Shown piece by piece: positions 1-5,295 of a stretch of DNA of 10,822 bases. The notes under the pieces are model-generated. The model searched no databases, had not been told where the DNA came from, and was given only the letters and a program-made list of their open reading frames with translations. Each line of letters starts with the position of its first letter. Positions within the stretch are counted from its first letter, which is position 1. Position numbers and translations under genes: made by a program. Origin of the DNA: SYIM01 sp044359405. Its GTDB lineage: Bacteria > Pseudomonadota > Gammaproteobacteria > Burkholderiales > Burkholderiaceae_E. The DNA lies in the NCBI GenBank assembly GCA_044359405.1, contig JBIKMC010000106.1, forward strand, positions 1 to 10,822, in the 5' to 3' direction.

Positions 1-536
1 ACCAGCAATAAATCGACCCCCGCGTCGATCAGCGCCTGGACCTGCTCGTGATAGGTCTCGCGTAACTCCTCGAAGCTGATATTGCGCGCACCCGGATCAT
101 TGACATCGGGCGAAATCGACGCTGTTTTGGGCTGCGGCCCCAGGGCACCCGCGACATAGCGCGGCTTATCGGGCGTGCTGTAGCGATCACAGGCCTGGCG
201 CGCCAATCGAGCCGCCGCAAGATTCATCTCGCGGGCCCACTGGGCCATGCCGTAGTCGGCCTGGGCAACCGTCGTGGCGCCAAAGGTGTTGGTCTCGATG
301 ATGTCGGCGCCTGCGGCCAGGTACGCATCATGAATCGCCTCGATGATCTGCGGCTGCGTGAGGCACAGCAGTTCGTTATTGCCCTTGACATCACGCTCGA
401 AGTCGGCAAAGCGCTCGCCGCGGTACTGGGCTTCGCTCAGGCGATGCTGCTGAATCATTGTGCCCATGGCACCATCCAGAATCAGGATTCGTCGCTCGAG
501 CTGCTCGCGCAGCCTGGCCTCAATGGTTTGGCTCAT
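1..536 (-). CDS. metH: Cobalamin-dependent methionine synthase, N-terminal part (partial, runs off left edge)
   Basis: MetH transfers a methyl group from 5-methyltetrahydrofolate to homocysteine via cobalamin, in the cytoplasm. Only the first 178 codons are present; the gene continues beyond base 1. Translating the minus strand from the ATG at 536 gives the start of the homocysteine-binding domain: ILILDGAMGTMIQ (residues 17-29), RGERFADF (39-46), KGNNELLCLTQP (51-62), the very conserved ADIIETNTFGAT (77-88) and the block GALGPQPKTASISPDVND (129-146). These follow the N-terminus of E. coli MetH closely as I recall it. The start was chosen because homology begins within a few residues of this ATG, although no good Shine-Dalgarno precedes it. 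The gene is transcribed divergently from the hydrolase at 819. The zinc-binding cysteines and the folate, B12 and activation domains lie outside the window. Confidence 0.95.
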   Translation of the reverse strand, partial: MSQTIEARLREQLERRILILDGAMGTMIQQHRLSEAQYRGERFADFERDVKGNNELLCLTQPQIIEAIHDAYLAAGADIIETNTFGATTVAQADYGMAQWAREMNLAAARLARQACDRYSTPDKPRYVAGALGPQPKTASISPDVNDPGARNISFEELRETYHEQVQALIDAGVDLLL

Positions 537-601
537 GATGGGGGTCGCGTCGCGCGGTGGCGCGGCAGTTCAGGTTGTCGGTGGCAATGCCTGAGCGCGC
601 A

Positions 602-629
602 CCCGCGCGCGTTTGCAAAGCCGCGCGGG
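602..629. repeat. 28-bp interrupted palindrome in the metH/hydrolase divergent spacer
   Basis: The arms CCCGCGCG (602-609) and CGCGCGGG (622-629) are perfect inverted copies. The centre holds a second perfect palindrome, TTTGCAAA (612-619), with the same dyad axis between 615 and 616. Only the two positions either side of the core (610-611 against 620-621) break the symmetry, so 24 of 28 bases are symmetric. It lies 66-93 bases upstream of the metH start codon and about 190 bases upstream of the hydrolase start. It could be an operator for a dimeric regulator or a hairpin in a metH leader. No T-tract follows it on either strand, so it is not an intrinsic terminator. The symmetry is seen directly; a regulatory role is inference. 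Confidence 0.45.
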
Positions 630-818
630 CAACGTTCAAGAACCACCGATTTTACAGGCTCCATCCAGAGCCCTGGCGATTCGACGTGCGCACGGCGGGG
701 CCTCATGGCAGCGCGGCTTCTGTCATGATGGCGAACGTGCCACGCGCCCACCGGCTGGGATCGGCATCCGTACCAACGAGGCAGCCCCCTGATTCCTCAA
801 CCTGAACGAGAGCTTGCG

Positions 819-1514
819 ATGAACCCAGTGTTTGCCCCGCCACCACCGGTGCTTGTACCGGTGGCAGGCACCCAGTCCGCCTTTCCTGTGCGCCGCGTCT
901 ATTGCGTGGGGCGCAACTATGTCGAACATGCCAAAGAAATGGGCTTCACCGGCCGCGAGCCGCCTTTTTTCTTCATGAAGCCGGCTGATGCCATCGTCGT
1001 CGTTCCCGCGGGCAGCACGGGCAAGATCGCCTATCCGCAGGGCACCCGTGAGCTGCACCACGAGATGGAGCTGGTGGTCGCCATTGGCAAGGGCGGCAAA
1101 GACATCGCGGCGGCTCGAGCAGGCGAACATATCTTTGGCTATGCCATGGGTCTCGATATGACCCGGCGTGATCTTCAGGGCGAGGCCAAGAAACTCGGGC
1201 GCCCCTGGGAAGTTGGCAAGGCCTTCGACGAAAGCGCGCCCATCGGCCCCATCCACCGGGCAGGCTCCGGCGCCGTCTGGTCCAGCGGCGCCCTTTCGCT
1301 TGAGGTCAACGGAGCGGTTCGCCAGTCCAGCGACATTTCCAAACTCATCTGGAATATCGGCGAAATCATCGAGCATTTGTCAGCCCTGTGGGCGCTCGCA
1401 CCGGGCGATCTCATTTACACCGGCACGCCTGAAGGTGTGGCCGCCGTTGTCCGAGGCGACCTCATGGTGGGCCGAATTGCCCAGTTGGGCGAGTTGCGAG
1501 TGGAGGTCGTCTGA
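819..1514 (+). CDS. FAH-family hydrolase, fumarylpyruvate hydrolase-like
   Basis: This 231-residue protein belongs to the fumarylacetoacetate hydrolase (FAH) superfamily, soluble metal-dependent enzymes that cleave C-C bonds in acylpyruvates or decarboxylate oxo-acids. Visible marks are VYCVGRNYVEHAKEMG (27-42), PPFFFMKPADA (48-58), the metal-ligand pair in HHEMELVV (E82, E84), the third ligand in GLDMTRRD (D113) and the signature YTGTPEGV near the C-terminus (200-207). Length and N-terminus resemble gentisate-pathway fumarylpyruvate hydrolases (NagK type), but FAH proteins are hard to assign by sequence and no gentisate dioxygenase is present here, so the substrate is open. The ATG at 819 follows a weak purine stretch (CGAGAG) and places homology correctly. 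It is the first gene of a four-gene plus-strand cluster; its stop is one base before the next start. A perfect hairpin lies in codons 9-16. Confidence 0.85.
   Translation: MNPVFAPPPPVLVPVAGTQSAFPVRRVYCVGRNYVEHAKEMGFTGREPPFFFMKPADAIVVVPAGSTGKIAYPQGTRELHHEMELVVAIGKGGKDIAAARAGEHIFGYAMGLDMTRRDLQGEAKKLGRPWEVGKAFDESAPIGPIHRAGSGAVWSSGALSLEVNGAVRQSSDISKLIWNIGEIIEHLSALWALAPGDLIYTGTPEGVAAVVRGDLMVGRIAQLGELRVEVV
843..864 (+). repeat. Perfect 8-bp inverted repeat with 6-nt loop inside the hydrolase 5' coding region
   Basis: CCACCGGT (843-850), loop GCTTGT (851-856) and ACCGGTGG (857-864) form a perfect GC-rich stem-loop starting 24 bases after the A of the start codon. It encodes part of a proline/valine-rich N-terminal stretch (PPPVLVPV). 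A stem this strong so close to a start could slow early elongation or influence initiation, or serve as a DNA operator. The structure is seen directly; its function is conjecture. Confidence 0.4.
1502..1506 (+). promoter_or_regulatory. Strong Shine-Dalgarno fixing the start of the hydroxycarboxylate dehydrogenase
   Basis: GGAGG lies nine bases before the ATG at 1516, inside the last codons of the upstream hydrolase. The open frame extends upstream to 1168, but this ribosome site, the abrupt start of homology and the position right after the preceding stop show that translation begins at 1516. It supports coupled translation of the two genes. Confidence 0.75.
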
Positions 1515-1515
1515 C

Positions 1516-2622
1516 ATGGCTGAACATCTGCTACCCACGAACGCGCTGCATACCTGGGTCATCGATCTGTTCAGAGCAGCAGCCTCCACTGAGCGCGAGG
1601 CCCGCCTCACCGCTGACCATCTGGTGGGAGCTAACCTGGCCGGTCATGACTCGCACGGCGTGGGCATGATCCCCAAGTATGTGAGCTCGCTGCTCAGCAA
1701 CGAGCTGCAGCTCAATCAGCAGGCTCAGGTGGTGCAGGATGCGGGCGCACTCATCGTGGTCGATGGCAAGCGCGGCATGGGCCAGTCGGTAACCTGGCAG
1801 GCCATGGATATGGCCATCGGCCGCGCCCGCGAGCACGGCAGCTGCGTGATGGCGCTGCGCAATTCCCACCACCTTGGGCGGGTCGGCCACTGGGCTGAGC
1901 AGGCGGTCGCCGCAGGTATGGTCTCCATCCACTTCACCAATGCCATCAGCCACATGCCCATGGTGGCACCTTTCGGGGGCGGCCAAGCCCGTTACCTCAC
2001 CAATCCGTTCACAGTGGGTATTCCGATGCCTGGCGGCGAACCCATCGTGCTTGATTTCGCCACCAGCGCGATCGCCCATGGCAAAGCGCGCGTGGCCTAC
2101 AACAAGCGGGTTGCCGTTCCCCCGGGCAGTCTCATCGATGCACAGGGTCGCAATACCAATGATCCGGCGGTGATGTTCGAGCCGCCGCAGGGCCCGTTCG
2201 GCGCACTGCTCACCGCGGCGGGTCACAAGGGTCACGCGCTCGCCGTGGTATGCGAGCTGCTGGGCGCAGCCCTGGCGGGCGGCGAGACCTTTCATCCGGG
2301 CACGCGCCTGCCGGTCAACGGCGTCTGGAACAATATGCTCGCCATCGTGTTTGACCCCCAGCGCCTGGGCACGGGCGCGTGGTTTGAAACGCATGCGCGT
2401 GAATTCGTTGAGTGGGTACGATCGGCGCGTCCCGGCGAGGGCTTTTCGCCCGGCGACGTCATGATGCCCGGCGACCCCGAGCGCCGCGCGCGCAAGGCAC
2501 GCGCCCAGGCCATCCCAGTCGACTCAGGCACCCTCGCGCAACTCGACGAAGCCTCGGCCGCCATCGCAGCCCGCTTTGGCCAGTCGCCCGGACCCGCCTC
2601 GGCACTCGAACGTGGCTGCTGA
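1516..2622 (+). CDS. hcxB: NAD(P)-dependent hydroxycarboxylate dehydrogenase (Ldh_2 family, YbiC/HcxB-like)
   Basis: This 368-residue enzyme belongs to the malate/L-lactate dehydrogenase type 2 (Ldh_2, YlbC/AllD-like) family of soluble dehydrogenases, which reduce 2-oxo acids or oxidise 2-hydroxy acids with NAD(P). Signatures are ANLAGHDSHGVGMIP (39-53, with the family histidine H47), RNSHHLGRVGHWAEQ (115-129, H118/H119), the nucleotide-binding TNPFTVGIP (162-170), LDFATSAIAHGKARVA (179-194) and AAGHKGHALAVVCELLG (234-250). The order and wording of these blocks closely match E. coli YbiC (hydroxycarboxylate dehydrogenase B) as remembered, closer than to ureidoglycolate dehydrogenase AllD. Length is normal for the family. 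It begins one base after the upstream stop and its 3' end overlaps the thioesterase start by 11 bases, so it is mid-operon. The physiological substrate is not determined by the sequence. Confidence 0.87.
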   Translation: MAEHLLPTNALHTWVIDLFRAAASTEREARLTADHLVGANLAGHDSHGVGMIPKYVSSLLSNELQLNQQAQVVQDAGALIVVDGKRGMGQSVTWQAMDMAIGRAREHGSCVMALRNSHHLGRVGHWAEQAVAAGMVSIHFTNAISHMPMVAPFGGGQARYLTNPFTVGIPMPGGEPIVLDFATSAIAHGKARVAYNKRVAVPPGSLIDAQGRNTNDPAVMFEPPQGPFGALLTAAGHKGHALAVVCELLGAALAGGETFHPGTRLPVNGVWNNMLAIVFDPQRLGTGAWFETHAREFVEWVRSARPGEGFSPGDVMMPGDPERRARKARAQAIPVDSGTLAQLDEASAAIAARFGQSPGPASALERGC

Positions 2623-3067
2623 AGACGCGCAAAGCCCTGGGCAAGCGCCCGAACCCCGGGTATTTCGGTATCCAGTGCACGTCAGCTTTGGCGATTGCGA
2701 CCCGGCCGGCATCGTGTTTTATCCCAACTTCTTTCGTTGGTTTGATGCCGCCACCCATGCCCTGTTTGCGTCGGTCGGACAGCAGACCAGTCGCATCGCT
2801 CGCGAACACGGGCTGCTGGCCTGGCCGCTGGTCGATGCGGGCGCCAAATTTCGAGCGCCTGCGCGCCACGGCGAGACGGTCGAGGTCCACACGCGCATCA
2901 CTGAATGGCGTAACAAGACCTTTGTGCTTGAGCATCGCATCCTGCGCGAGCACACCCTGATCGCCGAGGGTTGGGAAATCCGCTTCGTCGGCCAGATGGT
3001 GGACGACTCTACGCCCCGGCTGCGCGCAGTCAGCATTCCCGCCTGGATGCGCCAGGCCTTCGCCTAG
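2612..3067 (+). CDS. Acyl-CoA thioesterase of the 4-hydroxybenzoyl-CoA thioesterase (hotdog) family
   Basis: The protein has 151 residues if it starts at the GTG at 2612. The stretch SFGDCDPAGIVFYPNFFRWFD (25-45) carries the catalytic aspartate of the Pseudomonas 4-hydroxybenzoyl-CoA thioesterase type (second D of GDCDPAG, D30). The later ITEWRNKTFVLEHRI segment also matches that enzyme (EWR-K-F). Such enzymes hydrolyse aromatic or short-chain acyl-CoA thioesters in the cytoplasm as a single hotdog domain working in oligomers. The frame is open upstream to a TTG at 2576, giving 163 residues; GTG 2612 is preferred because it gives a family-sized protein with a typical 11-base operon overlap (GTG through the TGA of the upstream gene). 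Neither candidate has a good Shine-Dalgarno, so translational coupling is likely. Its substrate may be a CoA ester made or used by the pathway of its neighbours, which is inference. Confidence 0.85.
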   Translation: MAAEDAQSPGQAPEPRVFRYPVHVSFGDCDPAGIVFYPNFFRWFDAATHALFASVGQQTSRIAREHGLLAWPLVDAGAKFRAPARHGETVEVHTRITEWRNKTFVLEHRILREHTLIAEGWEIRFVGQMVDDSTPRLRAVSIPAWMRQAFA

Positions 3068-3084
3068 CCTGGGGCTTGGCAAGC

Positions 3085-3474
3085 ATGCTCAGGCCCCTCG
3101 TGCTGCTTGACTCAATCGCCGAGATCGGCGGCCGGGGCTCGTCCAGTGCAAACGCAGGCGTCGTATCCGGTTCGCACGGAGGTCGCTCTGCGGCCGGCTT
3201 CGTACTCGACCATCCGCATAAGCCCTATGCGGTGTTCTTCAACGACGCGGGTATCGGCAAGGATCGAGCGGGCATTGTGGGGCTGGATCTGCTGCAGACC
3301 ATCGGGGTGGCCTGCTGCGCCTATTCACATGAATCAGCTCGCATCGGTGAGGCGGCCGACGGACTGGCTAACGGCGTGCTGACCCACTGCAATGCGCGCG
3401 CCAATCACCTGGGCTTGAGGCCTGGCCTCACGGTTGCTGAGGCACTTCGCATCATCGGCGTCGGCGCCCCTTAG
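3085..3474 (+). CDS. Conserved-looking protein of unknown function, last gene of the catabolic cluster
   Basis: I do not recognise the family. The protein has 129 residues from the ATG at 3085, 17 bases after the thioesterase stop; a weak GGGG lies upstream. The frame extends back to 2971, but that extension lies inside the thioesterase and reads as low-complexity shadow. The product looks like a small soluble alpha/beta protein with polar glycine-rich turns that resemble functional motifs: VVSGSHGGRSAAGF (27-40), FFNDAGIGKDRAGIVGLDLL (51-70) and AYSHESARIGEAADGLANGVL (79-99), followed by HCNARANHLGL (101-111). There is no signal peptide or membrane helix. The pattern of strand, Gly/Ser/His loop, strand, then Asp-Ala-Gly loop hints at a Rossmann-like or small-molecule-binding fold. 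Co-transcription with a hydrolase, a dehydrogenase and a thioesterase suggests a metabolic role. The stop overlaps that of the convergent transporter gene by four bases. Confidence 0.8.
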   Translation: MLRPLVLLDSIAEIGGRGSSSANAGVVSGSHGGRSAAGFVLDHPHKPYAVFFNDAGIGKDRAGIVGLDLLQTIGVACCAYSHESARIGEAADGLANGVLTHCNARANHLGLRPGLTVAEALRIIGVGAP

Positions 3475-4349
3475 CCCTGGCCCGTTGCCAGAGCGACCAC
3501 GCCACCGGCGATAAACGCGGCACCCAAAACGCGTCGACGCGCACTACCCTCACCCAGAAGACGTGCGCCAAAGAATGCGGCCACCAGCATGGATACCTCT
3601 CGGGCTGGCGCCACCATGCTGATCGGCGCCAGGGTCATGGCGTACAGCACCAGAATATAGGCAAGGGGCGACATCAGACCCACTGCCAGCATGGGTCGCC
3701 AGGCGCTTGTAATCGACTGGCGCACCGACGCGCGCTGCATCAGGGCTGCAGGCGTCAGCAAAGCCGCCCGGACCGTAATGCTCAGCCAATCGAACAACAG
3801 GGGCGCCAAGCCCAGAACTCTCACCGCATATCCGTCATTGACCGTGTAGGTGGCGATCAGCAGGCCGGTGAGGCTGCCCCAGTAAAGGCCCTGCGATAGC
3901 CGCTCGGAGCGTGAGCCACGCAACATGGCGAGGCCCCCTCCGATCGTAAAGGTACCCAGCACGATAAAGGCTAGGCCGATCAGCCCACTGGCCGTTGCCG
4001 GCTCACCCAGAAACAGGATTGCGGCCACCGAGGCAAATAGCGGCCCGCTTCCGCGCGCCACCGGATATACGACCGACAGATCAGCCCGCTCGTAGCCGCG
4101 CCTCAGGCACAGGAAGTAAGCCACATGAATCACTGCGCTCGCCACAATTGCTAACCATCCCACCGAGCTCACGAGGCCCAGCGTCTGTCCATGCGCCCAA
4201 AGCGCGATCGGCCCATACGCGACAACGCTCACCACGGAGCAGGCCCACACAAAGGCAACCCCCGTGGTCTTGGCCTGCTTGGCCAGCAGATTCCACGTCG
4301 CGTGGATGACAGCCGCCACCAGAACCAGCGCTAAAGCAGAGATGGACAT
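3471..4349 (-). CDS. EamA/DMT-superfamily membrane transporter
   Basis: The 292-residue, strongly hydrophobic protein has about ten predicted transmembrane helices arranged as two EamA repeats (roughly 1-140 and 153-290), the usual size for drug/metabolite transporters. Typical features are HATWNLLAKQA at the end of the first helix (16-26), YPVARGSGPLF (95-105) followed by LGEP (114-117) in repeat one, and the matching APAREVSMLVAAFFGARLLGEG (247-268) in repeat two. DMT proteins of this class usually export amino acids or other metabolites by proton antiport from the inner membrane; the substrate cannot be read here. The ATG at 4349 gives the canonical first helix, with no clear ribosome site. 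The gene stands alone on the minus strand between two plus-strand groups: convergent with the 3085 gene (TTAG overlap at 3471-3474) and divergent from the VOC gene across 82 bases. Confidence 0.85.
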   Translation of the reverse strand: MSISALALVLVAAVIHATWNLLAKQAKTTGVAFVWACSVVSVVAYGPIALWAHGQTLGLVSSVGWLAIVASAVIHVAYFLCLRRGYERADLSVVYPVARGSGPLFASVAAILFLGEPATASGLIGLAFIVLGTFTIGGGLAMLRGSRSERLSQGLYWGSLTGLLIATYTVNDGYAVRVLGLAPLLFDWLSITVRAALLTPAALMQRASVRQSITSAWRPMLAVGLMSPLAYILVLYAMTLAPISMVAPAREVSMLVAAFFGARLLGEGSARRRVLGAAFIAGGVVALATGQG

Positions 4350-4365
4350 ATGGATTTTAAGAGGC

Positions 4366-4375
4366 GGCTGCAGCC
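4366..4375. repeat. 10-bp perfect palindrome in the transporter/VOC divergent spacer
   Basis: GGCTGCAGCC is a perfect palindrome 17 bases upstream of the transporter start codon on one side and 56 bases upstream of the VOC start on the other. Its position between divergent genes is compatible with an operator, but ten bases of symmetry in GC-rich DNA can arise by chance. Confidence 0.25.
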
Positions 4376-4420
4376 CTTGGTCGCGTTTGCGGCATCATAC
4401 GGCCCTTGCCCCGTCCGGCT

Positions 4421-4424
4421 GGAG
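4421..4424 (+). promoter_or_regulatory. Shine-Dalgarno fixing the VOC protein start
   Basis: GGAG lies seven bases before the ATG at 4432. It selects this start over the frame's upstream extension to 4264, which would run through the divergent transporter gene, and over the second ATG at 4435. Confidence 0.6.
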
Positions 4425-4431
4425 TTCTTTC

Positions 4432-4851
4432 ATGATGACCCACCCCTTTCATCTTGCGTTCCCCGTTCACGACCTGAGTGCCGCACGCGCCTTCTACGGC
4501 GAACTGCTGGGCTGCCCTGAGGGTAGAAGCAGCAGCGAGTGGGTCGATTTCAACCTTTACGGTCATCAGGTAGTGGCCCATCTGGCACCCGATCAGACTG
4601 GCCTGGCGACAACCAGTGCGGTCGATGGCGACAATGTACCGGTCCGGCATTTCGGCGTCGTGCTGTCGATGGATGAATGGCACGCACTCGCCGACAAGCT
4701 CAAGAGTGCCGGACAAAGCTTCATCATTGAGCCGCACGTGCGTTTCAAGGGCCAGGTCGGTGAGCAGGCCACCATGTTCTTTCTCGACCCCTCGGGCAAT
4801 GCACTTGAGTTCAAGGCCTTCAAGGACATGAATTCGCTGTTTGCCAAGTAA
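4432..4851 (+). CDS. VOC-family (glyoxalase/dioxygenase-fold) protein
   Basis: A 139-residue protein with the vicinal oxygen chelate fold, built of two beta-alpha-beta-beta-beta modules. The first module starts HPFHLAFPVHDLSAARAFYGELLGC (4-28); the second starts around VRHFGVVLSMDEWHALADKLKSAG (71-94) and ends in MFFLDPSGNALEFKAF (115-130). H7, H73 and E126 occupy the positions where VOC enzymes carry metal ligands, so an active metalloenzyme is plausible. The family covers glyoxalases, extradiol dioxygenases and resistance proteins, and the sequence does not reveal which reaction is done. Length is standard. The start ATG has GGAG seven bases upstream. The rhodanese gene follows after 51 bases on the same strand, so the two may be co-transcribed. 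Confidence 0.87.
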   Translation: MMTHPFHLAFPVHDLSAARAFYGELLGCPEGRSSSEWVDFNLYGHQVVAHLAPDQTGLATTSAVDGDNVPVRHFGVVLSMDEWHALADKLKSAGQSFIIEPHVRFKGQVGEQATMFFLDPSGNALEFKAFKDMNSLFAK

Positions 4852-4902
4852 GCGACCAAACAAACCTCTCATCGGTAACCGCCTCATTGTCGTCAAGCCA
4901 TC

Positions 4903-5295
4903 ATGCAAGCGCTGCTCCCTGTTCAGGCTCATCAGTTCATCCGTGACAATCCGGATGCGCTATTCATCGACTGCCGCAGCGATGCGGAGTTTTTTTTCGT
5001 CGGTCATGCAACCGGGGCCATTCATGTGGCCTGGTATGAGGCGCCCGATTGGGAGATCAACCCGCATTTTGTGAGTGAAGTGCGCAAGCTCGCGGCGCAC
5101 GTCAATGAACGTCCCGTTGTGCTCATCTGTCGCAGCGGCAGGCGCTCGGCCGAAGCGGCAACAGCCCTTGAGCAGGCGGGATTTTCACGGGTGTACAGCG
5201 TCACCCATGGCTTCGAGGGTGACCTCAATCAAGAGCGCCAGCGCGGCAAAATCAACGGCTGGCGGCACGATGGTCTACCCTGGGAGCAGTTCTAG
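4903..5295 (+). CDS. Single-domain rhodanese-like sulfurtransferase
   Basis: This 130-residue rhodanese domain has the active-site loop ICRSGRRSAEAA (75-86), with C76 the persulfide-forming cysteine and an arginine-rich loop typical of sulfurtransferases. Other family marks are FIDCRSDAEFFFVGHATGAIHV (21-42) and the C-terminal GFEGDLNQ and NGWRHDGLPWEQF (118-130). Rhodaneses move sulfane sulfur from donors such as thiosulfate to thiol acceptors; here the protein is cytoplasmic with no signal peptide. The ATG at 4903 has no obvious Shine-Dalgarno. An 8-T tract (4990-4997) codes for the consecutive Phe residues near residue 30 and is a possible slippage site, but the frame is intact. The stop shares the bases CTAG (5292-5295) with the stop of the convergent CobW-like gene. 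Confidence 0.9.
   Translation: MQALLPVQAHQFIRDNPDALFIDCRSDAEFFFVGHATGAIHVAWYEAPDWEINPHFVSEVRKLAAHVNERPVVLICRSGRRSAEAATALEQAGFSRVYSVTHGFEGDLNQERQRGKINGWRHDGLPWEQF

Noticed and set aside
649..654. Possible metH -10 box (TAAAAT on the minus strand)
   Set aside because: No acceptable -35 element lies 16-18 bases upstream and it would give a leader of about 113 bases; too weak to call a promoter.
537..818. SAM, SAH or cobalamin riboswitch ahead of metH
   Set aside because: I looked for conserved core segments on the minus strand of this spacer and found none; only the GC-rich dyad and a small GGCTC/GAGCC stem (657-672) are present.
723..1376. 217-codon minus-strand open frame
   Set aside because: It lies antisense to the well-supported FAH hydrolase, its product has no family motifs, and long antisense frames are expected in GC-rich genes.
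1168..1515. Upstream extension of the dehydrogenase frame
   Set aside because: It overlaps the hydrolase, reads as low-complexity Ser/Pro/Arg, and the GGAGG at 1502-1506 places the start at 1516.
1531..2394. 287-codon minus-strand open frame
   Set aside because: Fully antisense to the hydroxycarboxylate dehydrogenase; the His/Arg/Gly-rich composition is typical of a shadow frame.
4394..4399. Possible transporter -10 box (TATGAT on the minus strand)
   Set aside because: Good hexamer match but no recognisable -35 element at a suitable distance.
4264..4431. Upstream extension of the VOC frame
   Set aside because: It runs through the divergent transporter gene start; GGAG before 4432 and the family N-terminus fix the shorter start.
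4990..4997. 8-T tract in the rhodanese gene as a frameshift or programmed slippage site
   Set aside because: The frame stays open and homologous on both sides, encoding consecutive Phe residues in the expected place; no sign of an alternative product.
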